DNA of 64,000 bases, from NCBI RefSeq assembly GCF_048565625.1, contig NZ_JBLZUR010000002.1, positions 1,178,001-1,242,000 of the forward strand, read 5' to 3'. This DNA comes from JBLZUR01 sp048565625. Lineage in GTDB: Bacteria > Pseudomonadota > Alphaproteobacteria > Sphingomonadales > Sphingomonadaceae. Of this stretch, positions 53,911 through 62,824 are shown one piece after another. Made by a program: the position numbers and the translations under genes. The notes under the pieces were generated by a model. The model was not told where the DNA came from and ran no database searches. It saw only the letters and a list, made by a program, of their open reading frames with translations. Position 1 is the first letter of the stretch. Each line of letters begins with the position of its first letter.

Positions 53911-55689
53911 ATGAAGGTGATTGAGACCCCGGTTCTCATCGTCGGCGGGGCGGGATGCGGGCTGACATCAGCGATCATGCTCGCCCATCTGGGCGTGGAA
54001 TCGTATCTGGTGGAGCGTTATCCAACCACCTCACCGGCCCCAAAGGCGCATTACCTGAACCAGCGGACGATGGAGATCTTCCGCGAGATCGGTCTCGCGG
54101 ACAAGATCTATGGCCTCAGCACGCCTGCCGAGAACATGTCCCGCGTGGGCTGGTTCACCTCGCTTGGGGGCGATGGAGAGCTCGATCGCAAGACGATCCA
54201 CCTGATGGACGCGTTCGGCGGCGGGGAGTTGAAGGAAGTCTACGAGCGGGACAGCCCGTGTCGTTCGGCCAATTATCCGCAGCTTCGGCTGGAGCCGCTG
54301 CTGCTGGAACACGCCCGCACGCTGCCGCTGGCGAACATCAACTATTACCATGAGGTCCAGTCGTTCACGCAGGATGCCGATGGTGTCACCGCGACGGTGC
54401 TGGAGCGCGAAAGCGGCGAAACCTATCAGGTTCGCGCGAAGTACATGATCGCGGCGGACGGCGGCCGCTTCGTGGGACCGGCGCTGGGCATTCCGATGGA
54501 TGGTCTCGAGCGGCTGTTCGATATGGTGACCTGCCATTTCGGCGCAGACCTTAGTGCCGAGATCGACGATGACGGCCCGATGATCCGCTGGTTCATCAAC
54601 CCCGAGAAGGGCGGATCCTGGGGCAGCGGTGTGATGGTGGCGCTCGGGCCGACCAAGTACGACCGGCATAGCGAGGAGTGGCTGCTGCACTTCGCCTTCC
54701 AGCCGGATGACCCCGCGCAGTTCGACGCGGACTCTGTGCTGCCCCGCCTTAAGGAACTGTTGCGGCTGCCCGATCTGGATGCCCGGATCATCCGCATGAA
54801 CAACTGGAAGGTACAGGGCGTGCTTGCCCGCAAGTTCCAGGAAGGGCGCATCTTCCTGGCCGGCGATGCGGCGCACCGCCATCCGCCGACCACCGGCCTC
54901 GGCCTCAACACCGCCGTGCAGGATGCGCAGAACCTGACATGGAAGCTGGCGGCGGTGCTGCAGGGCAAGGCGGGGCCTTCGCTGCTCGACACCTATGAGG
55001 CGGAGCGGCGGCCTGTGGCGCAGCGAAACGTCAACTGGGCCATGCTGACGTTCCAGAATCATCTGGTGATCGATGCCGGGATCGGCCTGATCCCCGGGGC
55101 GCCGGTGGAGATCAACCGGGAAGCTTTCCGCGTCCTGTTCTCCGACACGCCTGAAGGTGTGACGCGGCGGCAGCGGCTGGATGAGGTGATCAAGACTCAG
55201 CGAACCGAATTCCAGGCGCATGACCTTGAGATCGGGTTCTATTATGGTGGTGACGCGGTGATCGGCGATGGCACCGACGCGCCGCCGCAGAGCCCGATGG
55301 GCGACGTCTATCATCCGGTCACGCGGCCCGGACATCGCTTCCCTCATGCCTGGCTGAACGGACCGGAAGGGCGCGTCTCGACGCTAGATCTGGTCGGACG
55401 GGGCAAGTTCACCCTGTTCGTGGGGAGCGATCAGGCCGGCTGGCAACAAGCGGCGAACGATGCGGCAAGTGGGGTGGACATCGACGTCGTGCTGGTTGGT
55501 TTTGGCGGCTATTCGGCAGCGGACGATCAATGGGCCAAGCTGCGCGGCATTTCCGACGAGGGCGCGATCCTCGTTCGGCCGGACGGGCATGTCGGCTGGC
55601 GCGCGCAGGACTCTTCCGGACGTTCGCAGCTTTCGAATGCGCTCGGGGCAATCCTCGGCCGTCAGGAGCGGGTCGCCCAAGCTGCGTGA
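53911..55689 (+). CDS. PheA/TfdB-type FAD-dependent monooxygenase
   Basis: A class A flavoprotein hydroxylase of 592 residues, of the type that hydroxylates phenols or related rings with NAD(P)H and O2. FAD-binding motifs are in place: GGAGCG near residue 11 (PVLIVGGAGCGLTSAIML), the DG motif near 182 (MIAADGGRFVGPALG) and the GD motif near 317 (IFLAGDAAHRHPPTTGLGLN). A C-terminal thioredoxin-like domain (KFTLFVGSDQAGWQQAANDA) is present, as in phenol hydroxylases. GTG at 53908 precedes the ATG at 53911. A second, different member lies at 62825-64000. Confidence 0.92.
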   Translation: MKVIETPVLIVGGAGCGLTSAIMLAHLGVESYLVERYPTTSPAPKAHYLNQRTMEIFREIGLADKIYGLSTPAENMSRVGWFTSLGGDGELDRKTIHLMDAFGGGELKEVYERDSPCRSANYPQLRLEPLLLEHARTLPLANINYYHEVQSFTQDADGVTATVLERESGETYQVRAKYMIAADGGRFVGPALGIPMDGLERLFDMVTCHFGADLSAEIDDDGPMIRWFINPEKGGSWGSGVMVALGPTKYDRHSEEWLLHFAFQPDDPAQFDADSVLPRLKELLRLPDLDARIIRMNNWKVQGVLARKFQEGRIFLAGDAAHRHPPTTGLGLNTAVQDAQNLTWKLAAVLQGKAGPSLLDTYEAERRPVAQRNVNWAMLTFQNHLVIDAGIGLIPGAPVEINREAFRVLFSDTPEGVTRRQRLDEVIKTQRTEFQAHDLEIGFYYGGDAVIGDGTDAPPQSPMGDVYHPVTRPGHRFPHAWLNGPEGRVSTLDLVGRGKFTLFVGSDQAGWQQAANDAASGVDIDVVLVGFGGYSAADDQWAKLRGISDEGAILVRPDGHVGWRAQDSSGRSQLSNALGAILGRQERVAQAA

Positions 55690-55695
55690 TTGTAA

Positions 55696-55711
55696 TTGAC
55701 AGAATGGTCAG
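55696..55711. promoter_or_regulatory. Operator-like dyad, copy 3 (TTGAC-N6-GTCAG)
   Basis: TTGACAGAATGGTCAG, six bases after the FAD monooxygenase stop and 67 bases before the next start. It matches copies 1 and 2 in length and outer bases. TTGACA is also a perfect -35 hexamer. Confidence 0.65.
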
Positions 55712-55778
55712 GATTGGAGCAGGATCGTCTCGGGCGCGATAGACGGTCCGGCTCCGCACCAGCGCCAGGGAGAGTTCG

Positions 55779-56123
55779 ATGGCGGACGATGCGCTTCCCC
55801 TAGGTTTCGAAGACCTCGCTCCGTTCCAGGCCTATTGGGGCGTCGGCACGATCCAGGAGCGGCGTGACCGGCGGGAGGCCGCCAGCATGGCCGAGATCAC
55901 CGCGTTCTACGAGGTTATGCTCGCCCGCGCGCCCGACGCGATGAAGCATCTGGAGGCTTTTCCGATCGACGCACTGCCGCCGGCCGAAACCCGTTTGTAC
56001 GAACTGGTGCTGATGCTGGCGCATGTGTCGATGGCGACGGAACTGCACGGCAGCCCGCGCGCGCCGAACACGCCCTATCCGCACGGCGTGCGTCTGGTTC
56101 AGGCGCCGGCGCTGTTCGGATAA
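55779..56123 (+). CDS. Small protein of unknown function in the catabolic cluster
   Basis: A 114-residue soluble protein (GFEDLAPFQAYWGVGTIQER, then AEITAFYEVMLARAPDAMKH) with a mostly helical look. I do not recognise the family. The ATG at 55779 follows GGGAGAG. It is preceded by one of the operator-like dyads and followed after 20 bases by a SnoaL-like gene, so it is likely expressed with the pathway. Confidence 0.68.
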   Translation: MADDALPLGFEDLAPFQAYWGVGTIQERRDRREAASMAEITAFYEVMLARAPDAMKHLEAFPIDALPPAETRLYELVLMLAHVSMATELHGSPRAPNTPYPHGVRLVQAPALFG

Positions 56124-56143
56124 TCCTCCAGGAGGGAACAGAA

Positions 56144-56575
56144 ATGTCTGACGACAACACGCAATTGCGCGATGCGAATGTGGCGCTGGCGACCGAACTG
56201 ATGGAGCGGTTCGGCCGCGACATGGACGGATGGTACGACCATCTGCACGACGACGTTGTCATGGAGTTCCCGTTCGGACCCTCCGTCGGGATGCCCGCGC
56301 GTGTCGAGGGGAAGGACGCGGTCGCCGGCGTGTTCAAGGTCGTCTGCGATGTGGTGCAGGTGCAGTTTTCCAACATCAGGATCACGCCCACCGCCGATCC
56401 GGCGCGTCTTGTCGTCGAATATACCGGCTACAGCGAGCCGAACGGCAAGGTTTACGACCAAACCTACATCTCGGTTCAGGAATTTCGCGACGGCAAGATG
56501 ATCCTGTTTCGTGAATACTGGAATGCGATCGTGGTGCGCGATGCCTTCGGTGATCTCAGCGGTCTGGGCAGTTAA
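56144..56575 (+). CDS. SnoaL/NTF2-like protein (second copy)
   Basis: A 143-residue SnoaL-like protein (GWYDHLHDDVVMEFPFGPSV, then YDQTYISVQEFRDGKMILFR). It is different in sequence from the one at 53400-53816. The ATG follows CAGGAGGGAAC. Its catalytic role is not known; position suggests action on a pathway intermediate. Confidence 0.78.
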   Translation: MSDDNTQLRDANVALATELMERFGRDMDGWYDHLHDDVVMEFPFGPSVGMPARVEGKDAVAGVFKVVCDVVQVQFSNIRITPTADPARLVVEYTGYSEPNGKVYDQTYISVQEFRDGKMILFREYWNAIVVRDAFGDLSGLGS

Positions 56576-56619
56576 CCGACGCAGCGCTTTATCTTCTCTC
56601 CCTGATCTGGAATTCCGAA

Positions 56620-58983
56620 ATGGTTACGAAGTCCTCGGCAGCGGTTACCGCGAGTGATCAGGTCAGCGCGCAGCTGATCCAGCAGCTCTCCTGGCTGGAC
56701 GCGCGGCTACGTTGGCTGTCCGCATGGACGATCCACAACGCCAATCACCTGCGCGAAAGCCGTGACGGGCTGAAGGTCGGCGGGCATCAGGCGTCCTGCG
56801 CGTCGATGACGACGATCATGTCGGCCTTGTATTTCCACGCGCTGCGCCCGCAAGACAAGGTGGCGGTGAAGCCGCATGCTGGGCCGCTGCTGCACGCGAT
56901 CCACTACATGCTTGGCAATCAGTCGCTGGACCAGTTGCAGCGTTTCCGCGGCTTTGGCGGAATGCAGAGCTATCCGAGCCGGACCAAGGACAAGATTCCC
57001 GTCGATTTCTCGACCGGATCGGTGGGTCTAGGCGTGGCGGTCACCGCCTTCGCAAGTCTCGTCCAGGATTACCTGATCGCGCATGGCCAGATCGCCGAAG
57101 CCGACGCGGGCCGCATGATCGCGCTGATGGGCGATGCCGAGCTGGATGAAGGCAACATCTACGAGGCGCTGATCGAGGGCTATAAGCACGACATCCGCAA
57201 TTGCTGGTGGATCGTCGACTACAACCGCCAGAGCCTGGACCACACCACCGCTGATCGGATGTTCCGTCGCTTCGACGACATCTTTGAAACCTGCGGCTGG
57301 CGGGTGATCACGCTGAAGCACGGCAAGCTGCAGAAGGCGGCATTCGCGAAGCCGGGCGGGCGGGCGCTGCAGGAGTGGATCGACAACTGCCCCAATGCCG
57401 AGTTCGCGGCGCTGACCTATCAGGGCGGGGCCGCCTGGCGGACCAGGCTGATCGCGGACATCGGCACGCAGCGTGGGGTCGCCAAGCTGCTTGAAGGCTA
57501 TGACGACGTGCATCTGGCCGAGCTGATGACCAATCTAGGCGGGCATTGCCCGGCTTCTCTGGTCGAGGCGTTCGAGAGTGCTTCGGGCGACGATCGCCCG
57601 ACCATGTTCATCGCCTACACGGTCAAGGGCTATGGCCTGCCGTTCGCGGGGCATAAGGACAACCATGCCGGGTTGATGAACCCGTCGCAGATCCATGCGC
57701 TGCGCGACACGCTGAACATTGCGGAAGGGCAGGAATGGGAGCCTTTCGGCGGGCTCGGCGACAATGCAGCCGCCGAGCTGAAGGCGTTCATCGAGAAATC
57801 GGCACTGGCGCAAGGGTCGGGCGACAAGCAGGCGGAAGCGGTGCCGGTGCCAGCCATTCCGACGCCGGAGGGCGCGGAACAATCCACCCAGGCGGCGTTC
57901 GGCCGCATCCTGCTCGATCTCGCGAAATCGGGCCATCCGCTCGCCGATCGCATAGTCACCACCTCGCCCGACGTGACGGTCTCCACCAATCTCGGCGCGT
58001 TCGTGAACCAGCGCGGGCTGTTCCGGCGGCAGGAGCTGAAGGACGTCTTCGCCAGCGCCAAGATCCCGTCGGCGCAGAAGTGGCAGGGCGGCGGCGCCGG
58101 CCAGCATATCGAGTTGGGCATTGCGGAGCATAATCTGTTCCTGATGCTCACCGCGCTCGGCCTCGCCGCGCCGCAATTCGGCACGCGGCTGATGCCGATC
58201 GGGACGGTCTACGATCCGTTCATCGCCCGCGGCCTCGATGTGCTCAATTACGGCTGCTACAACGATGCGCGCTTCCTGCTGGTGGCGACGCCGTCAGGGC
58301 TGACGCTTGGGCCGGAGGGTGGTGCGCATCAGTCGATCAACACGCCGCTGATCGGCATGGGCCAGCCGGGCCTCACCTATTTTGAGCCGGCCTTTGTCGA
58401 TGAACTCGCCGCCTGCATGGAATGGGCGTTTGGCCATATGCAGGAGGACGTGGGCGGGTCGGTCTATCTGCGCCTGTCCACGCGCAGCGTCGCCCAGATC
58501 GCGCGTGAGGACGATGGCTGGCGGGGCGACGCCCTGGCTGGCGGATATTGGCTGAAGAAGCCGGGTGGCGACGCTCGGGCGGCGATCGTCGCCACCGGCG
58601 CGATTATGACCGAAGCGCTGGAAGCGTGGGAGACGCTGAGCGAGGACATTCCCGGCCTCGGCCTCCTCAACGTCACCTCGCCGGATCTGCTGCATCGCGG
58701 CTGGTCGGCCCGGCGGGCAGTGCGGTGGAACGGCGGCAAGGCCGAGCCCTGCCATGCCGATACGCTGCTCGGCGCGCTGGCGCCGGATGCCGGCCTCGTC
58801 ACCGTGATCGACGGCAGTCCGTCCGCTCTGTCCTGGCTCGGGGGTGTTCGCGGGCAGCGGGTCAGCCCGCTTGGCCTCGACCGCTTCGGCCAGACCGGCG
58901 ACCTGCCCGACCTCTACCGCCAATACCGGCTGGACGCCGACGCGATCGTCGATGCCGCCGCCGAACTCTTCCTGGAAGCCTGA
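56620..58983 (+). CDS. Homodimeric-type 2-oxoacid (pyruvate) dehydrogenase E1
   Basis: A thiamine-diphosphate enzyme of 787 residues, transketolase-like, resembling the homodimeric pyruvate dehydrogenase E1 (AceE) but about 100 residues shorter than the E. coli enzyme. The cofactor motif starts near residue 170 (ALMGDAELDEGNIYEALIEG, ending WWIVDYNRQSLD); a pyrimidine-binding half follows (QHIELGIAEHNLFLMLTALG). It precedes an E2 gene by 2 bases, so the two form a complex. Its place in a catabolic cluster suggests a dedicated role on pyruvate or another 2-oxoacid released by the pathway (inference). Confidence 0.86.
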   Translation: MVTKSSAAVTASDQVSAQLIQQLSWLDARLRWLSAWTIHNANHLRESRDGLKVGGHQASCASMTTIMSALYFHALRPQDKVAVKPHAGPLLHAIHYMLGNQSLDQLQRFRGFGGMQSYPSRTKDKIPVDFSTGSVGLGVAVTAFASLVQDYLIAHGQIAEADAGRMIALMGDAELDEGNIYEALIEGYKHDIRNCWWIVDYNRQSLDHTTADRMFRRFDDIFETCGWRVITLKHGKLQKAAFAKPGGRALQEWIDNCPNAEFAALTYQGGAAWRTRLIADIGTQRGVAKLLEGYDDVHLAELMTNLGGHCPASLVEAFESASGDDRPTMFIAYTVKGYGLPFAGHKDNHAGLMNPSQIHALRDTLNIAEGQEWEPFGGLGDNAAAELKAFIEKSALAQGSGDKQAEAVPVPAIPTPEGAEQSTQAAFGRILLDLAKSGHPLADRIVTTSPDVTVSTNLGAFVNQRGLFRRQELKDVFASAKIPSAQKWQGGGAGQHIELGIAEHNLFLMLTALGLAAPQFGTRLMPIGTVYDPFIARGLDVLNYGCYNDARFLLVATPSGLTLGPEGGAHQSINTPLIGMGQPGLTYFEPAFVDELAACMEWAFGHMQEDVGGSVYLRLSTRSVAQIAREDDGWRGDALAGGYWLKKPGGDARAAIVATGAIMTEALEAWETLSEDIPGLGLLNVTSPDLLHRGWSARRAVRWNGGKAEPCHADTLLGALAPDAGLVTVIDGSPSALSWLGGVRGQRVSPLGLDRFGQTGDLPDLYRQYRLDADAIVDAAAELFLEA

Positions 58984-58985
58984 TC

Positions 58986-60257
58986 ATGCCGACCGACATC
59001 ATGATGCCCGCCCTCTCGCCGACGATGGAGAAGGGCACGCTCGCCAAATGGCTGGTCGGCGTGGGCGACCGTGTCAAGGCGGGCGACCTCATCGCCGAGA
59101 TCGAGACTGACAAGGCGACGATGGAGTTCGAGGCTGTGGACGAGGGCGTCGTTGCCGAACTGGTGATCGCAGAGGGCAGTGAGGACGTGCCGGTCGGCGC
59201 TGTGATCGCCCGTGTCGCAGACGAGGGTGAGGCCCCGCCGGAGGCCAAGCCGCAAGCGGAAGCGCCCAAGGCCCAGCCCGAGGCTGCGCCTGCACCCGTG
59301 CCCGAACCAGTCAAGGCGGCCGCACCGCCGGCACCAGCGCGCGAGGTTCCTCACGCCCGCCTCGCCGACAAGGTCAAGATCAGCCCGCTGGCTGCCCGGA
59401 TCGCGGCGGTGCGTGGCATCGAAGTCGCGGGTCTCAAGGGAACCGGTCCTGGCGGCCGGATCGTCAAGGCCGACCTTGGCCTTACCGACACCCGCGCTCC
59501 TGTCGCACTAACGGCCACTGCGCCCGCGACCGCACCTGTCGCCGAGATCCTGCCGCCGCCCGAGGGCGTACCGCATCGCGCGACCAAGCTGCCGGGGATG
59601 CGCAAGACGATCGCGCGCCGCCTCACCCTTTCCAAGCAGACGGTGCCGCATTTCTACCTGAGCGTGCACTGCAACCTCGACCCGCTCTTGAAATTGCGCG
59701 CCACGCTGAACGGCGATCTGGCTGCTTCGGGCGTGAAGCTCTCGGTCAACGACCTGCTCATCAAGGCTCTGGCCGCCGCGCTGACCGAGGTCCCGGCGGC
59801 GAACGTGCAGTTCGGTGGCGACACGCTCTTCGAGTTCGACCGCGTCGATGTTTCGATGGCGGTGGCGATCCCCGGCGGGCTGGTGACGCCGGTCCTCCGC
59901 GATGTCGGCAGCAAGTCCGTCAGCCGCATCGCGGGCGAATCAAAGGCGATCGCCGGCAAGGCCCGCGACGGCAAGCTGACGCCCGAGGATTACCAGGGCG
60001 GCACCGTCTCGATCTCCAATCTTGGCATGTTCGGCATTTCCGAGATGCTGCCGGTGATCAATCCGCCGCAGGCCATGATCCTGGGTGTCGCGGCCGGTGA
60101 GCAGCGCCCCTGGGTGGTCGATGGCGCGGTGGTGCCCGCCACGGTGATGACGGCGACCGCAAGCTTCGATCATCGCGCCATCGACGGTGCGATCGGAGCC
60201 GAGGTGCTGGCGGCGTTCAGGGCATTGATCGAGTCACCGATCAAGATCATCGCCTGA
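58986..60257 (+). CDS. Dihydrolipoamide acyltransferase (E2) of a 2-oxoacid dehydrogenase
   Basis: E2 carries the acyl group on a lipoyl lysine and passes it to CoA. The 423-residue product has one lipoyl domain with Lys 43 (EIETDKATMEFEA), an Ala/Pro linker, a peripheral-subunit-binding domain (VKISPLAARIAAVRGIEVAG) and the catalytic domain with His 396 (SFDHRAIDGAIGAEVL). ATG 58986 follows the E1 stop by 2 bases. The E3 gene (dihydrolipoamide dehydrogenase) is not nearby, so it must be shared from elsewhere. Confidence 0.94.
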   Translation: MPTDIMMPALSPTMEKGTLAKWLVGVGDRVKAGDLIAEIETDKATMEFEAVDEGVVAELVIAEGSEDVPVGAVIARVADEGEAPPEAKPQAEAPKAQPEAAPAPVPEPVKAAAPPAPAREVPHARLADKVKISPLAARIAAVRGIEVAGLKGTGPGGRIVKADLGLTDTRAPVALTATAPATAPVAEILPPPEGVPHRATKLPGMRKTIARRLTLSKQTVPHFYLSVHCNLDPLLKLRATLNGDLAASGVKLSVNDLLIKALAAALTEVPAANVQFGGDTLFEFDRVDVSMAVAIPGGLVTPVLRDVGSKSVSRIAGESKAIAGKARDGKLTPEDYQGGTVSISNLGMFGISEMLPVINPPQAMILGVAAGEQRPWVVDGAVVPATVMTATASFDHRAIDGAIGAEVLAAFRALIESPIKIIA

Positions 60258-60303
60258 CGTCGAGAGGCCGAGCCGCCGACAAGGCCGCCGGGGAGGGGGA
60301 CGG

Positions 60304-61467
60304 ATGACGACGACCAAACAGGATTTGATCGCGCGAGCCGAGACCCTCGCGCCCGTATTCGCTGCGCGCGCCGACGAGATCGATGTGGCGCGCAGGGTGC
60401 CGGATGACCTGATCGCGACGATGACGGATGCGGAGTTCTTCGCGACGATCGCGCCCAAGGTTTATGGCGGGCTGGAACTCGGGCTGGACAGCTTTGCCGA
60501 GGTGGTGCGGCGGATCAGCGCGGCGTCACCATCCGCAGGTTGGGTGGCGGCGTTCCTGATGGGCGCTGCCTGGCGCCTGCTGGTCTTCCCGCGCGAGGGG
60601 CAGGAGGAGATCTACGGCGCGCGAAACTACGTGCTCGGGGCAGGTGCCGCCCAGCCGATCATGGGCGTCGTGCGGGAGGAGGGCGGGTATCGCCTGACCG
60701 GGCGCACGGCGTGGAACTCCGGCTCGTCGCATGCCGAGTGGTTCACGATGAACGGCGTGCTGGTGGAGCCGGGGCGAGAGCCCGAACTGCTGATCTTCGC
60801 CCTTCCGCGCACCGAGGTCGAGATCGTCGACACCTGGCACATCATGGGGATGCGCGGCACGGCGAGTTGCGATGTCGTGGTGAAGGATCTGTTCGTGCCC
60901 GACAGGCGCGCCGCCCCGTTCATGCCGGCGCTGGCGGGGCGGTCGGCCGGCCATGCGCTCCATGCCAACCCGATGTACCATATCCCGTTCCTGCCTTTTG
61001 CCATGAACGAAGTCATGCCGGTGATCGTCGGTACGCATCGCGGCGCGGCCGACGCGCTGCTCGATCGGACGCGGGCGCGGATGGGCACGATCTCGGGTGC
61101 GAAAGCGACGGAGAAGGCGACGGCACAGATCCGGCTGGCGAAGGCGCTGGTCCAGGCGCAGAATGCGGAGACGCTGCTCGACGCCCTGGTTACCCGGAAC
61201 ATGGTGGCGCGCCCCGATGCGGGCGACCCGGTCAATCGGAGCGAGATGAAGCTGCACGCGGCGCTCCTCACCGCATCGTGCCTCGACAGCATCAACGAGA
61301 TGGCGTGCGGCGTGGGCGGCAACTCGTTCCGCGACGATGCCGCGTTCCAGAGATACTTCCGCGACCTTAACGTCGTCGCGCGGCACGCCTTCCTGGATGT
61401 CGAGACGGCGGGCGAGAGCTATGCCCGGCTCGTGCTCGGCCTACCGGTCACCGATCCGCTGATCTGA
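60304..61467 (+). CDS. Acyl-CoA-dehydrogenase-fold flavin monooxygenase (HsaA/HpaH type)
   Basis: A 387-residue protein of the acyl-CoA dehydrogenase fold, of the group D oxygenase type (HsaA, DszC, hydroxyphenylacetate hydroxylase C2) which uses reduced flavin made by a separate reductase. It shows TGRTAWNSGSSHAEWFTMNG, GMRGTASCDVVVKDLFVPDR and a C-terminal helical bundle. The canonical catalytic Glu of acyl-CoA dehydrogenases is not evident. No flavin reductase gene is in the window. It ends the + strand operon, converging on the EthD-like gene. Confidence 0.83.
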   Translation: MTTTKQDLIARAETLAPVFAARADEIDVARRVPDDLIATMTDAEFFATIAPKVYGGLELGLDSFAEVVRRISAASPSAGWVAAFLMGAAWRLLVFPREGQEEIYGARNYVLGAGAAQPIMGVVREEGGYRLTGRTAWNSGSSHAEWFTMNGVLVEPGREPELLIFALPRTEVEIVDTWHIMGMRGTASCDVVVKDLFVPDRRAAPFMPALAGRSAGHALHANPMYHIPFLPFAMNEVMPVIVGTHRGAADALLDRTRARMGTISGAKATEKATAQIRLAKALVQAQNAETLLDALVTRNMVARPDAGDPVNRSEMKLHAALLTASCLDSINEMACGVGGNSFRDDAAFQRYFRDLNVVARHAFLDVETAGESYARLVLGLPVTDPLI

Positions 61468-61469
61468 GG

Positions 61470-61850
61470 CTAGCGCTTCAAGTTTTCAAAGCGGTCGATC
61501 GGTGCGAAATTGACGTCGCCGATGGAGACATAGATCGGCTCGAAGAATTTCGATTGGTCGATATCGTCCGAGAACTTGTACTCGGGGCGATCGGCAAAGG
61601 TCGCCTTGACCTTCTCCATGAAGGCGGCCGCGTCATCGGCCTCGAAATAGTACATCGACAGGTACTGGAACTGGTTGTCCATCTCGAAGGGGAACATGTG
61701 CGGCACGTCCACCGCCTTGAACCGGCCGAGCGGTACGAGACCGGGGATCGACTTGTAGGTCGGGTAGGCGGTGTTCTCGTACCAGTCGTTATATTCGGCG
61801 TCGCGGCCGGGAAGCGGGTTGGTCATCGCGAGCAGGACATGCTTGGCCAT
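61470..61850 (-). CDS. EthD-like dimeric alpha/beta-barrel protein
   Basis: A 126-residue protein with the ferredoxin-like dimeric barrel pattern (AMTNPLPGRDAEYNDWYENT, then QFQYLSMYYFEADDAAAFME). Such small proteins often accompany oxygenases and may act as isomerases, cyclases or unknown partners. It is the last gene of a three-gene unit on the - strand after a FAD monooxygenase and an AttH-like protein. Confidence 0.76.
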   Translation of the reverse strand: MAKHVLLAMTNPLPGRDAEYNDWYENTAYPTYKSIPGLVPLGRFKAVDVPHMFPFEMDNQFQYLSMYYFEADDAAAFMEKVKATFADRPEYKFSDDIDQSKFFEPIYVSIGDVNFAPIDRFENLKR

Positions 61851-61879
61851 CGGGGTACCCTCTCGTCTGTCATTGTCGT

Positions 61880-62815
61880 TCAGGCGGTCTCGTCCTCACC
61901 GTTGCCCGCCCAGGGGAAGCGGAAGCCGCACTCGCCGAGACCGTAGCCTTTTGTGCCGTCTTCCAGCGTGTATTCCATCATGTGCTCGGTGAGGACGTAG
62001 GTGTCGAAGGGGAAGGTCCAGACGTAGAGCCGCTTGGCGGTAAAAGCGTGAGTTTCGCCGTCCGCGCCCGTGACCTTCCAGTCCATGCCCTTCAGGGTCA
62101 TGCCGTCATCTTCGTAGATGTTGCGATCTTCGATCTTCGTGACCGGAGTCCAGCGCCCATCCCGCCCGATCATGCGGATATATGCGTGCTGCCCATCGAC
62201 CGAGGTGCCGTGCGTGGAGACGATCGAAAGACCGTTGTCGAAGATCGGCCATGCCAGCCGATAGTGACGGATGAAGTCCCAGTTGCGCGGGCCAACGGCG
62301 ATGTCGCGGAAGCCTTTGCCGTCGATGTTCAGAACGGTGCCGTCGCGCAGGCGAATCGTGCCGGTGACCGCGCAGGTGCCCTCCATGTGAACATGCGCGA
62401 TTTCCTTCGCAAAACCGTCATCCTCGCCGTTCTGGGTCAGGTCGATCGCGTCCTGCATCGGCAGGATCTCGTTCCATTCCAAATCGACGGCGAAGTCCTG
62501 ATGCTCGAACTCCACCTTTGCCCGCTGCAGCCGCTCCAGCGAGGTGATGCGGATGCCCGCCACCTCCAGCCCGTCCGCGATCCGCTTTTCAGTGTAGGGC
62601 AGGTTCATGTTGATCCGCGTGAACAGCGGCTTGCCGTCGCGGAAGAAGGCGAACCAGCAGTTCGTCTCACGCTGATTTTCGAGAATACCCACTCGAATGA
62701 AGCAGCCGGTCTTCTCAGCGGGATCGTAGAAGTTGAAGTAGACGCTCTGGTTCCAGCGCGGGTGATCGCTTGCCGGGCAGTAGCCTTCGGGGTCGAGATT
62801 GGTGCTTCTGCTCAT
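61880..62815 (-). CDS. AttH/CrtC-like lipocalin-fold protein (second copy)
   Basis: A 311-residue protein with the same general layout as the one at 49144-50091 (beta-rich, NWDFIRHYRLAWPIFDNGLS in the centre, where the first copy reads GHRDHSWGTRDWDALHYYRW). The sequences are very different, so they are old paralogues rather than a recent duplication. The reaction is unknown. It starts 9 bases after the FAD monooxygenase ends and lies 29 bases before the EthD-like gene. Confidence 0.66.
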   Translation of the reverse strand: MSRSTNLDPEGYCPASDHPRWNQSVYFNFYDPAEKTGCFIRVGILENQRETNCWFAFFRDGKPLFTRINMNLPYTEKRIADGLEVAGIRITSLERLQRAKVEFEHQDFAVDLEWNEILPMQDAIDLTQNGEDDGFAKEIAHVHMEGTCAVTGTIRLRDGTVLNIDGKGFRDIAVGPRNWDFIRHYRLAWPIFDNGLSIVSTHGTSVDGQHAYIRMIGRDGRWTPVTKIEDRNIYEDDGMTLKGMDWKVTGADGETHAFTAKRLYVWTFPFDTYVLTEHMMEYTLEDGTKGYGLGECGFRFPWAGNGEDETA

Positions 62816-62824
62816 TGCAAATCC

